A DNA stretch of 64,000 bases from Massilia antarctica (GTDB lineage Bacteria > Pseudomonadota > Gammaproteobacteria > Burkholderiales > Burkholderiaceae_D), in the NCBI RefSeq assembly GCF_015689335.1, contig NZ_CP065053.1, positions 186,001-250,000 of the forward strand, read 5' to 3'. Each line of letters begins with the position of its first letter. Position 1 is the stretch's first letter. The notes beneath the pieces were generated by a model. The model saw only the letters and a list, made by a program, of their open reading frames with translations. It did no database searches and was not told the origin of the DNA. Below are positions 18,045-25,276 of this stretch, one piece after another. A program made the translations under genes and the position numbers.

Positions 18045-18092
18045 GGGGTCTGACCTCAATTAAGAAATATTTCTTAATCGAGGTCAGACCCC
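18045..18092. repeat. 48-bp palindrome, copy 1
   Basis: Two 24-nt arms meet without a loop, starting GGGGTCTGACCTC and ending GAGGTCAGACCCC, with one mismatched pair. The AT-rich centre (TTAAGAAATATTTCTTAA) and GC-rich ends resemble short dispersed palindromic elements carrying GGGGTCTGACC that I recall as frequent in betaproteobacterial intergenic regions. Transcribed in either direction it would form a long hairpin, so it may also act as a terminator. Confidence 0.85.
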
Positions 18093-18117
18093 GGTTAAGA
18101 AAGATTTGGCGGGAGCA

Positions 18118-18206
18118 TTATTGTTCCGCCGGCTGCGCCACCTGGGTGTGCGTGAACACCGTCGACCCCGGCTTCATCGCCACCGGATCAGTCAGGTGCT
18201 GCAAGT
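18118..18206 (-). pseudogene. Duplicated 3' fragment of the M35 N-domain paralogue
   Basis: This stretch encodes the same last 28 or so residues as the neighbouring gene (…DPVAMKPGSTVFTHTQVAQ…, stop TAA at 18118-18120) but lacks any start or 5' part. It was produced by the 169-bp tandem duplication and is a gene remnant without its own translation signals. Confidence 0.85.
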
Positions 18207-18213
18207 CGCATTC

Positions 18214-18261
18214 GGGGTCTGACCTCAATTAAGAAATGTTTCTTAATCGAGGTCAGACCCC
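18214..18261. repeat. 48-bp palindrome, copy 2
   Basis: The same palindrome as at 18045-18092, offset by 169 bp and differing at the centre (AAATGTTT instead of AAATATTT). It sits 25 bp beyond the stop codon of the minus-strand gene ending at 18287 and may act as its transcription terminator. Confidence 0.85.
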
Positions 18262-18286
18262 GGTTAAGAAAGATTTGGCGGGAGCA

Positions 18287-18787
18287 TTATTGTTCCGCCG
18301 GCTGCGCCACCTGGGTATGTGTGAACACCGTCGACCCCGGCTTCATCGCCACCGGATCAGTCAGGTGCTGCAAGTCGGGCACGTAACTTCCTGTATGGCT
18401 GAGCTGGTAGCGGTGCTTGCCGGGAAGGAAATCATACGAGCGGGTGATGTCGATGGTGTTGCGATGCACGCCGTTCGGCTCGACCTTCACATAGTCATCC
18501 GGCCCCGGCGGTGCACGCTTGACCACCGGGCCCATGTAATTGACCGGCGCCGCACTGCCCGCCACCTTGATATCGAACTCCGGCCCGAACAGTTGCTCGC
18601 TGGCGTAGATGACCTTCCACAGGTAGATCGCTTGCGCCGTTTTATTGCTTACCGTCAGGGTCACCAGCACCTTGCCGCCGCGCGAGGCCACCGCGATTTT
18701 TTCGTTCACGCCGTGCATCGGTTTATCCTTCGCATAGGCCAGTCCCAGCGCCATGATCATCAACACGCCCGCCACTGATCGTTTCAT
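18287..18787 (-). CDS. Secreted protein related to the N-terminal domain of the adjacent M35 peptidase
   Basis: A 166-residue protein with a signal peptide (MKRSVAGVLMIMALGLAYA). The start at 18787 is favoured because AAGGAG lies 7 bases before it; an ATG 6 bp earlier is too close to that site. The mature part can be aligned by eye with residues 30-150 of the M35 peptidase: both have V-S-N/T-N-x-x-x-x-x-Y-x-x-K, then Y-x-G-x-x-x-K-R-x-x-P, D-Y-x-x-x-x-P, S-x-x-Y-D and Y-x-x-x-Y/H. It lacks the HExxH catalytic domain. It might be an inhibitor, a propeptide-like chaperone or simply a decayed duplicate. Its 3' end lies in the tandem duplication. Confidence 0.7.
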   Translation of the reverse strand: MKRSVAGVLMIMALGLAYAKDKPMHGVNEKIAVASRGGKVLVTLTVSNKTAQAIYLWKVIYASEQLFGPEFDIKVAGSAAPVNYMGPVVKRAPPGPDDYVKVEPNGVHRNTIDITRSYDFLPGKHRYQLSHTGSYVPDLQHLTDPVAMKPGSTVFTHTQVAQPAEQ

Positions 18788-18907
18788 CGCCATGCTCCTT
18801 GTTCTCGTCGGCCCGGCTGCGCTTGTCCATCGACGGGGCCGGGTCGCCCGTCTGTGCCGCACTCAGCCATTGTGCCGCGTTTCGCGCATCAGGCCAGCCC
18901 GTTTGGA

Positions 18908-19666
18908 TCAACGGGTCGGAATCTCGGTCGTGGTATCGGGCAGCGCCGACAAGATCGTCACCGCCACGCGCCGGTTGCGCGCGCGGCCTTCGGGCGTGTC
19001 GTTCGGCGCGACGGCAATATTGGCGCCGTGCCCGACCACGGTCAGGCGCGCCGGCGCCACGCCGCTGTCGATGAACAGGCGCACCACGCTGCTCGCGCGC
19101 ACCGCCGACAATTCCCAGTTCGATGGAAACAGCGCGTTCCTGATCGGGGTCGGGTCGGTATGGCCTTCGACCTGCACCGCATGCGGGTCGTCCTTGAGCA
19201 GCACCGCCAGCGCGCGCAGGGCCTGGTCCGAGGCTGGCGTGAGGGCGGCGTCGCCCGGATCGAACAGCACGCTGGCATTGATCTCGACGCTCACTCCGCG
19301 GCTGTTCTGGGTCACCCGCACCTTGCCTTCCCTGACCAGCGGGGCCAGGGTCGAGGTGAGCTTTTGCGCAAGGCTGGTCAAGCGTTCCTTTTCGCGCCGC
19401 ATGGCTTCGGCGCGCCGCTTGACGAGCGGGTCTGGCAGCACGATCAGCTGCGGCACGTTGCTGCTGGCGACACTGGCCGTGCTCTTGTCCTTGCCGCCGA
19501 AGGCGTCGCCCAGGGACACGGAAAACACCTTGTACTTGCCTTCGTTGACGACCGAGATCGCGTACATCACCACGAAAAAGGCGAACAGCAGGGTAATGAA
19601 ATCGGCGTACGAAATGAGCCAGCGTTCGTGATTTTCGTGCTCGGCTTCGTATTTTTTGCGCGCCAT
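18908..19666 (-). CDS. motD: Flagellar stator protein MotD (MotB family, second stator set)
   Basis: This 252-residue protein has a short cytoplasmic N-terminus, one membrane segment (ISYADFITLLFAFFVVMYAI) with the ion-binding Asp22, and a C-terminal OmpA-like peptidoglycan-binding domain (VQVEGHTDPTPIRNALFPSN, then WELSAVRASSVVRLFIDSG). The pairing with a MotC-like gene and the position downstream of fliA match the MotCD stator of pseudomonads rather than MotAB. It anchors the stator to murein. It starts 3 bp after motC ends. Confidence 0.9.
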   Translation of the reverse strand: MARKKYEAEHENHERWLISYADFITLLFAFFVVMYAISVVNEGKYKVFSVSLGDAFGGKDKSTASVASSNVPQLIVLPDPLVKRRAEAMRREKERLTSLAQKLTSTLAPLVREGKVRVTQNSRGVSVEINASVLFDPGDAALTPASDQALRALAVLLKDDPHAVQVEGHTDPTPIRNALFPSNWELSAVRASSVVRLFIDSGVAPARLTVVGHGANIAVAPNDTPEGRARNRRVAVTILSALPDTTTEIPTR

Positions 19667-19669
19667 GGC

Positions 19670-20416
19670 TCAGGGCCGCGAAAGCAGGCAGGCGACCCGC
19701 TCTTCAATCACGCGCGAATGGTCGCCGCTGGCGATGTCGTGAAAGACATCGGTCAGGATTTCGTACTGGGTCACCCGTTCGGCGACGATGGACTTGAGCT
19801 TGTTGGCGATCGGGTAGAAAAACATATTCGCCAGCCCGACCCCGTACACGGTGGAGACGAAGGCCACCGCGATGCCGCTGCCCAGCTTGCCAGGGTCGCT
19901 CAGGTTTTCCATCACGTGGATCAGGCCCAGCACCGCACCCAGGATGCCGATGGTGGGCGAATAGCCGGCCGCCGATTCCCAGATTTTCACCGCCTGGCGC
20001 TCGCCGAATTCGTAGGCCGTCACTTCCATCTCCAAGAGGCTGCGCAGCTTGTCGGGGGCGATGCCGTCGACCACCAGGCGCAAGCCTTTCTGCACGAATT
20101 TATCCTTGTTCACGGCCATGTATTTTTCCAAGGACAGCAAGCCGTCGCGGCGCGCGTGCAAGCCCCACACGGCGATCTCGCGCGCCAGGGCGGCGCGCTG
20201 GCTCGGGGGCGGCGAAAACACCCAGCGCAGCATGCGCACGCCGCGCATGAAGGTGGGCGCTTCGCTTTGCAGCAGCACGGCGCCGGCGGTGCCGATAAAC
20301 ACGATGGCGAACGCGGCCGGCTGTACCAGCGAGGACAGCTTGCCGCCCTCCAGCCCCTGGCCGACCAGCAGACCGGCCAGCGCCAGGAAAATCCCCGCTA
20401 CGCTGGCCCAGTCCAC
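19670..20416 (-). CDS. motC: Flagellar stator protein MotC (MotA family, second stator set)
   Basis: A 248-residue MotA/TolQ/ExbB-family membrane protein. It has an N-terminal pair of membrane segments (about 5-25 and 30-50), a cytoplasmic loop with FSPPPSQRAALAREIAVWGL, and the conserved AAGYSPTIGILGAVLGLIHV and AVAFVSTVYGVGLANMFFYP segments that line the proton channel. It forms the stator pentamer around MotD. The start overlaps the end of fliA by 19 bp, so fliA, motC and motD are probably translated from one message. Confidence 0.92.
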   Translation of the reverse strand: MDWASVAGIFLALAGLLVGQGLEGGKLSSLVQPAAFAIVFIGTAGAVLLQSEAPTFMRGVRMLRWVFSPPPSQRAALAREIAVWGLHARRDGLLSLEKYMAVNKDKFVQKGLRLVVDGIAPDKLRSLLEMEVTAYEFGERQAVKIWESAAGYSPTIGILGAVLGLIHVMENLSDPGKLGSGIAVAFVSTVYGVGLANMFFYPIANKLKSIVAERVTQYEILTDVFHDIASGDHSRVIEERVACLLSRP

Positions 20417-21129
20417 GCCTGCTCCTTCAGGGACGCCCGCAGGCGCGCGACCGCCTGGGTATGCAATTGCGACACGCGCGATTCCGATACACCCATGACG
20501 GCCCCGATCTCTTTCAGGTTCAGTTCTTCTTCGTAGTACAGGCCCATGAGGATTTTTTCACGCGGCGGCAAATTGTCGATGGCGTCGATGACGGCCTGGC
20601 GGAAGTCGCCGTCGAGCAGGCTGCGCAGCGGATCGGCATCGTCCACCGCATAGCGGTCGAGGAAGCTGTCGTTGCCCCCTTCGTTGTCGTGGAAATCTTC
20701 GTAGTACACCAGCTGGTGGCCGCCGCCGTCGGTCAGCATGTCCTGGTAGTCGGCCAGGGACAGCTTGAGGCTTTTGGCGACTTCGGATTCGGTGGGCGGG
20801 TGGCCCAGCTTTTGCTGCAGGGTGCTCATCGCCGTTTCGATCTTGCGCATGTTCTGGCGCATCGAGCGCGGCAGCCAGTCGCTGCTGCGCAATTCGTCGA
20901 GCATGGCGCCGCGGATGCGCAGCACGGCATAGGTCTCGAACTGGGCGCCGTGGGTTTCCTCGTAGCGGGTAATGGCGTCGAGCAGGCCGATCATGCCCGC
21001 CTGGATCAGGTCGTCGACTTCCACGCTCGGAGGCAGCTTGGCCTTCATGTGGTGGGCGAGCCGCTTCACCAACGGCATGTGCTCCGTCAGTAAATGGTTC
21101 TTGTCCGCTTTCCCTTTGACGGTGTACAT
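20398..21129 (-). CDS. fliA: Flagellar sigma factor FliA (sigma-28)
   Basis: This 243-residue sigma factor has region 2 (HMPLVKRLAHHMKAKLPPSV, VDDLIQAGMIGLLDAITRYE, QFETYAVLRIRGAMLDELR), region 3 (MRKIETAMSTLQQKLGHPPT) and region 4 with a helix-turn-helix (LKEIGAVMGVSESRVSQLHT). The compact architecture without region 1.1 is typical of sigma-28. It drives late flagellar genes, including the flgM promoter seen at 12851-12877, and is inhibited by FlgM. No strong ribosome site precedes the ATG; it lies 15 bp after flhG, suggesting coupling. Confidence 0.96.
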   Translation of the reverse strand: MYTVKGKADKNHLLTEHMPLVKRLAHHMKAKLPPSVEVDDLIQAGMIGLLDAITRYEETHGAQFETYAVLRIRGAMLDELRSSDWLPRSMRQNMRKIETAMSTLQQKLGHPPTESEVAKSLKLSLADYQDMLTDGGGHQLVYYEDFHDNEGGNDSFLDRYAVDDADPLRSLLDGDFRQAVIDAIDNLPPREKILMGLYYEEELNLKEIGAVMGVSESRVSQLHTQAVARLRASLKEQAWTGPA

Positions 21130-21144
21130 AGTTATCAGTATGTT

Positions 21145-21972
21145 TTAAGAACCAAAATGGGAAGTCCCCCCTGTCCTGCCAAGTTGCGGCATGGCCGTCA
21201 GGGCAAAGCGCCCCGCCAGCTGGCGAAATGCCACCGACGCGCCGGCCAGCGGGAACGCATCGACCACGGCCCTGCCCAAGCGCGCGGCCCGGTGCAGGTA
21301 TTCGTCCGCCGGGACCGAGCCCATCGACGTGAGCTGTACGGCAAGGTAACGACTTGCCGCAGATGACATATTATCGTATACCACCTTGGCTTCGGCTTCG
21401 GATGCGCCCGTTACCAGAATTCCGAACGGACGGCGCCCCAACTGTTGCGAAAGTCGCTTGATAAGGGCGTACGCGGCCGTGATCGAGGCGGCGCTGGTGG
21501 ACACCTGGACCACGATTTCGGCGCTGTCCATGACCGGCACCGGGAAACTGTCGTCGTCGCCGAATTCGCCGTCGACGATGACGATGCCGGTCTGCTTGAC
21601 CAGCACGTCGAAGGTCTTGGCCAGGCGCCGCGCTTCGTCCGGGCCGCCGCGCGCGCGCGCCATGCTGACCACGCCGAAGCCTTGCGGCACCTGGTGGATG
21701 ATCTGGTTCAGCGCGCACTGCTGGCGCGCCACCTGCAACAGGCTGGCGCGGTCGGCCACGCCGAGGCGCTGGGCCACGCCGTATTCGCGGTCGCAGGCGT
21801 CGACGATGAGCACGTCGTTGCCGGCCCGGGCCAGGGAGGCGCCCAGGTTGACCAGCATCGCGCCCTTGTCGTCTTGCGGGGTGGCCGAGAGAAAGGTGAC
21901 GATGCGCGGCTTGGGCCCGGCCAGCATCCGGCGCAGGCCTTCGGCCTGGTCGAAATCGAAGTGGTTAGCCAA
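21145..21972 (-). CDS. flhG: FlhG/FleN-like MinD-family protein with a degenerate P-loop
   Basis: A 275-residue protein placed between flhF and fliA, the normal place of flhG (number regulator of polar flagella). It has the MinD-like course VTFLSATPQDDKGAMLVNLG, then VLIVDACDREYGVAQRLGVA and IVIVDGEFGDDDSFPVPVMD. The Walker A region has no KGGxGKT/S; only a lone DKGA remains, so normal ATP binding is doubtful. It starts with TTG at 21972, preceded by GCGAGGTG, and overlaps the flhF stop by 8 bp. The assignment rests on synteny and the overall fold pattern. Confidence 0.82.
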   Translation of the reverse strand: MANHFDFDQAEGLRRMLAGPKPRIVTFLSATPQDDKGAMLVNLGASLARAGNDVLIVDACDREYGVAQRLGVADRASLLQVARQQCALNQIIHQVPQGFGVVSMARARGGPDEARRLAKTFDVLVKQTGIVIVDGEFGDDDSFPVPVMDSAEIVVQVSTSAASITAAYALIKRLSQQLGRRPFGILVTGASEAEAKVVYDNMSSAASRYLAVQLTSMGSVPADEYLHRAARLGRAVVDAFPLAGASVAFRQLAGRFALTAMPQLGRTGGTSHFGS

Positions 21973-23290
21973 GGGACACCTCGCGCAGGCTGCGGTCGTT
22001 GCGGGCGGTGCTGGTATTGGCCATCAGCAGCGGCAGTTCGGCGTCCGAAAACTGGGTGGCGGCGAGGTCGCGCTTGAGGCGGAAGGCGCGGTCGACCAGC
22101 ATGTTGCGGTCGGCCAGGTGCAAGTCTTCCGGCACCCTCTGGCCGTTCGAGACGTAGAACAGGTTCAGCTTCTGGCGGATCACGACGTCGAGCACGTTGC
22201 CGATCGAGGCCGCTTCGTCGAGCTTGGTCATGATGCAGCCGGCCAGGCCGCTGCCCTGGTAGGCGCGCACCACTTCGTTCAAGGTTTCGTTGGTCGAGGT
22301 CGAGTTCAGGCACAGCAGGCGCTTGACGTCGGCGCCGGTCTCGGACAGCATCGCCACCTGTTCGGCCACGTTCTGGTCGCGCTGGGAGACGCCGACGGTG
22401 TCGATCAGCACGGTATGCTTGTTGCGCAATTCCTTGAGGGCGATGCGCAGGTCCGATTCATCCTTGACCGAGTGCACCATCACGCCGAGGATCTTGCCGT
22501 AGATGCGCAGTTGTTCGTGGCCGCCGATACGATAGGCGTCAGTGGTGATCAGGGCCAGTTTTTCCGGGCCATGGCGCATCACGCAGCGCGCGGCCAGCTT
22601 GGCGGTGCTGGTGGTCTTGCCCACGCCGGTGGGGCCGACCAGGGCGAACACGCCACCCTTTTCCAGGATTTCATCTTCGTTCGAGATGGTGGAGAGGTTG
22701 CGCGCGAGGACGGTTTTAATCCAGCGCAGGCTGTCGGCGGCATCCTTGCCGGCCGGGAGTTTTTCGATCAGGTAGCGCGACAGGCTGGCCGAGAAACCGG
22801 CGGCCAGCATGTCGCGCAGCACGCCGGCTTTTTGCGGCTCGCGCTGCTGGGTGGTGCCCCAGGCGATCTCGGCCAGCTGGCTTTCCATCAAGCCACGCAT
22901 GGCGCGGATTTCATTCATCATGCCCGACATTTCGGCGCTGGCGCTGTCCTTGGCCTGGGCCATGGCTTGCTGCATCATCGACGACATTTGCGAGGCCATC
23001 ATCGACATGTCGAACGATTCCGGGGCGGCGTAGGCCGGCGCCGGCGCGGGCACGCTGCGGCGGTTGGCATAGGATTCGGGCGGGATCGACAGGGATGGGC
23101 GCGGCTGGGCCATCTCGGTTTCGTGGGCGGGCGACGAGATCGAGGCGACGTCGTCGCTGGCGAGGGCGAGGATTTCGACCACGCCATCGACCGGTCGGTT
23201 GGACAAGATGACGGCATCGGGGCCGAGCGCTTCGCGGACCTTGCGTAGTGCATCGCGTGATGTTGCGGCCGTAAATTTTTTGACATTCAT
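21965..23290 (-). CDS. flhF: Flagellar positioning SRP-type GTPase FlhF
   Basis: This 441-residue protein begins MNVKKFTAATSRDALRKVRE, the conserved FlhF start. It has a variable Met/Ala-rich middle (about 80-180), then the NG GTPase domain: P-loop FALVGPTGVGKTTSTAKLAA, ALITTDAYRIGGHEQLRIY, VLIDTVGVSQRD, and GCIMTKLDEAASIGNVLDV. It places the flagellum and recruits early basal body parts. AGGAG lies 7 bases before the ATG at 23290. The usual neighbour flhA is now about 2 kb away because of the IS and the GIY-YIG gene. Confidence 0.96.
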   Translation of the reverse strand: MNVKKFTAATSRDALRKVREALGPDAVILSNRPVDGVVEILALASDDVASISSPAHETEMAQPRPSLSIPPESYANRRSVPAPAPAYAAPESFDMSMMASQMSSMMQQAMAQAKDSASAEMSGMMNEIRAMRGLMESQLAEIAWGTTQQREPQKAGVLRDMLAAGFSASLSRYLIEKLPAGKDAADSLRWIKTVLARNLSTISNEDEILEKGGVFALVGPTGVGKTTSTAKLAARCVMRHGPEKLALITTDAYRIGGHEQLRIYGKILGVMVHSVKDESDLRIALKELRNKHTVLIDTVGVSQRDQNVAEQVAMLSETGADVKRLLCLNSTSTNETLNEVVRAYQGSGLAGCIMTKLDEAASIGNVLDVVIRQKLNLFYVSNGQRVPEDLHLADRNMLVDRAFRLKRDLAATQFSDAELPLLMANTSTARNDRSLREVSLG

Positions 23291-23473
23291 CGCCAACTCC
23301 TGGGTTCCTGCTGGGTGCACTCACATGAGGCACTGACAGGATCCATTATTGACGATGCAGTTTGGAAATGATCGAGGGAGGAGGATGGTAAAAGGGGTTC
23401 ATTTCGGAGGAGCTGCCGCGCGCGTTTGATCGGGATGGGTGGGGCGGTGTTCTCATGCGGTCAAGATGCAGGG

Positions 23474-23770
23474 ATGGACAGGTACAGCTTTGTGTATATT
23501 CTCGCCAGCGATCCGTACGGCACCTTGTATACCGGGGTCACCTCGGATTTGGTCAAGCGCGTCTGGGAACATCGCAACGCCGTTGTGGAAGGTTTTACCA
23601 AACGCTACGATGTGCACAAGCTGGTCTGGTATGAAATGCACACGGACATCATGGAAGCGATCAAGCGGGAAAAACAGATCAAGAAATGGCGGCGTAACTG
23701 GAAGGTGAATTTGGTGCAGGCTGGCAATCCGGCTTGGCGGGATTTGTATCTGGATTTCACCGCGGATTAA
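23474..23770 (+). CDS. Small GIY-YIG family nuclease-like protein
   Basis: A 98-residue protein reading YSFVYILASDPYGTLYTGVT: the GIY-YIG motif appears as V-Y8-I-L and L-Y19-T-G, with Arg29 in LVKRVWEHR and the Glu66 of IKREKQIKKW, all typical of the UvrC-like/UPF0213 single-domain family. Its substrate is unknown; such genes are scattered and often near mobile elements. It runs against flhF and flhA, between flhF and an IS4 element. The ATG at 23474 is chosen because the conserved domain starts there; an upstream ATG at 23426 would add 16 unconserved residues. Confidence 0.85.
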   Translation: MDRYSFVYILASDPYGTLYTGVTSDLVKRVWEHRNAVVEGFTKRYDVHKLVWYEMHTDIMEAIKREKQIKKWRRNWKVNLVQAGNPAWRDLYLDFTAD

Positions 23771-23794
23771 GAGACGTAGTCGCCCGTCACCGCC

Positions 23795-23835
23795 GTTCCC
23801 GCCACCACCGTCGTTCCCGCCACCACCGTCGTTCC
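23795..23835. repeat. 18-bp tandem repeat of GTTCCCGCC-type sequence
   Basis: GTTCCCGCCACCACCGTC occurs twice head-to-tail (23795-23812, 23813-23830) and a third copy begins at 23831 as GTTCCCGCGAAGG. It abuts the IS4 element on its left side. The unit starts with the same GTTCCCGC as the dispersed palindromic element interrupted here. Confidence 0.85.
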
Positions 23836-23845
23836 CGCGAAGGCG
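23836..23845. repeat. Left 10-bp target site duplication of the IS4 element
   Basis: CGCGAAGGCG directly precedes the IS left end and is repeated exactly at 25158-25167 after the right end. Confidence 0.88.
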
Positions 23846-25157
23846 CACTGCTGTCCGGAATAAAGTGGGTTGACAACGTTAAAAGGGTTGCAGGTATTGG
23901 TTTACGAGGGTTAACCTCTGTTTGCCAACTTAAAAACCAAACCTGCAACATGTTCAGCATAACTACTTTTCAGCGTTTAATGAAGGGGCTCCCGCGAGGA
24001 ACCTTCGCTCAACTAGTCGAACGGCACAATGCCGACAAATATTGCAAGAAGTTCGGGCATTGGGATCATCTCATTGCCATGCTCTACGCGCAGATCAGTG
24101 AGGCGAAGGGGTTGCGACCACTGGAGACTGGCTTCAACAGTCATGTCGCGCATCACTACCATCTTGGTACGTCAGCGATCAAGCGCTCCACCTTGGCTGA
24201 CGCCAATGAGAATCGATCTGACACGGTGTTTAGTGATACCGCTGCCTGGTTGATGGGGAAGGTGTCGCGTAAGCTGCGCCAGCAAAGCAATGATCTGATG
24301 TATTTGCTTGACTCCACCTCGTTGACGTTGAAGGGACGGGAGTTTGAGAGGTGGACGCCCGAGAATAGCACTCGCAATACGCAAGGCTTGAAGCTGCACG
24401 TTTTGTATGATGCCCATGATGCAATCCCTGTCTGGCACGACATTAGCCACCCCAACGTCAATGACGTTGAACGGGCAGTTGACGTACCGCTCGAAGCGAA
24501 CGCGCTCTATGTATTTGACAAGGGCTATTGCGATTTCAATTGGTGGAAATCCATTGACGAGGCCAACGCGCGCTTTGTTACTCGTTTCAAGAACAACGCC
24601 GCTGTCAACGTCCTGCAGAAATCGGACATCCCTGCTGATGATGCGCACATCGTGCTCAGCGACGAAATCGTTACTTTCAAGCACAAACGGCTCGGCGGAA
24701 AACGGATCAATCTCTACTTTGGGAAGCCTTTGCGCCGTGTCATCGTGGCGCGGCCGAACAAAGATACGCCCATCGTTCTGGCTACTAACGACTTCGACAG
24801 TAGTGCCATGGAAATTGCCCAGCACTACAAAAAGCGCTGGGCAATCGAGCTGTTCTTCAAATGGATCAAGCAGCACCTCAAGATCAAGCAGTTCCTCGGA
24901 CGATCTGAAAACGCGGTCCGGATTCAGATACTTACCGCTCTCATCAGTTATTTGTTGGTTGCACTGTTCAACGAGTCCAACCGTGTGAAACGGACCCTGT
25001 GGGATTGCCTTTGCTTCGTCCGCGCAACCCTATTTCAACGTACGGACACCGAAGATTTACATGATCGCCGACGACGACAAGCGGCGCACGAATTCGCAGA
25101 AATTCAAGGATGCCTCTTCTCGTGAGCGCGTCAAGAAAATTATTCCGGACGACAGTG
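23846..25157 (+). mobile_element. Complete IS4-family insertion sequence, 1312 bp
   Basis: The ends are imperfect terminal inverted repeats: CACTGCTGTCCGGAATAA on the left and, read inward on the other strand, CACTGTCGTCCGGAATAA on the right (16 of 18 identical). The element is flanked by the 10-bp direct repeat CGCGAAGGCG, the size expected for IS4-family target duplications. It carries one intact transposase gene. It lies between flhF and flhA and inside a palindromic repeat; the perfect duplication and intact frame suggest a fairly recent arrival. Confidence 0.9.
23950..25125 (+). CDS. IS4-family DDE transposase
   Basis: This protein of about 390 residues has an N-terminal helical domain and an RNase H-like core. 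The first Asp is in MYLLDSTSLTLKG, the second in YVFDKGYCDFNWW, and the Glu in YKKRWAIELFFKWIK, which fits the IS4 signature Y-(2)-R-(3)-E-(6)-K. The start ATGTTCAGC at 23950 is preferred: the upstream extension of the frame runs through the IS end and flanking repeats. Its base composition is visibly lower in G+C than that of the flagellar genes. No frameshift or stop interrupts it, so it is likely functional. Confidence 0.93.
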   Translation: MFSITTFQRLMKGLPRGTFAQLVERHNADKYCKKFGHWDHLIAMLYAQISEAKGLRPLETGFNSHVAHHYHLGTSAIKRSTLADANENRSDTVFSDTAAWLMGKVSRKLRQQSNDLMYLLDSTSLTLKGREFERWTPENSTRNTQGLKLHVLYDAHDAIPVWHDISHPNVNDVERAVDVPLEANALYVFDKGYCDFNWWKSIDEANARFVTRFKNNAAVNVLQKSDIPADDAHIVLSDEIVTFKHKRLGGKRINLYFGKPLRRVIVARPNKDTPIVLATNDFDSSAMEIAQHYKKRWAIELFFKWIKQHLKIKQFLGRSENAVRIQILTALISYLLVALFNESNRVKRTLWDCLCFVRATLFQRTDTEDLHDRRRRQAAHEFAEIQGCLFS

Positions 25158-25167
25158 CGCGAAGGCG
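25158..25167. repeat. Right 10-bp target site duplication of the IS4 element
   Basis: CGCGAAGGCG follows the IS right end immediately, identical to 23836-23845. Confidence 0.88.
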
Positions 25168-25276
25168 GGAACCCAAGTTCGTAAATCCGCTCGCAGCTTC
25201 GGTAAAAACTTGGGTTCCCGCCTTCGCGGGAACGACGGGGTATGTGCGGCACTGGGGAACGACGGTGGGTGGTTTC

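Larger units (their letters stand above)
18038..18375. repeat. 169-bp direct tandem duplication
   Basis: Bases 18038-18206 and 18207-18375 are near-identical copies at a period of exactly 169 bp. Differences seen include aatatttc versus aatgtttc in the palindrome and gtgtgcgtg versus gtatgtgtg in the coding part. Each copy holds a 48-bp palindrome (18045-18092; 18214-18261) followed by the 3' end of the minus-strand gene at 18287-18787. The copy adjoining the gene supplies its real C-terminus; the other is a displaced copy. Confidence 0.95.
23826..25238. repeat. Dispersed inverted-repeat element interrupted by the IS
   Basis: If the IS (23846-25157) and one 10-bp target copy are removed, bases 23826-23845 join 25168-25179 to make a 32-nt left arm. 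This is the exact reverse complement of 25207-25238 and is separated from it by a 27-bp loop (25180-25206), giving a 91-bp perfect stem-loop element. Partial relatives are at 8555-8580, 8766-8796 and 46240-46330. Confidence 0.88.

Noticed and set aside
18038..18375. Possible CRISPR or integron attC array because of palindromic direct repeats
   Set aside because: Only two copies at a 169-bp period that include coding sequence; no integrase and no RGTTRRRY site pairs.
23795..23835. Possible CRISPR-like repeats
   Set aside because: Head-to-tail 18-bp units without unique spacers and no cas genes; a simple tandem repeat.
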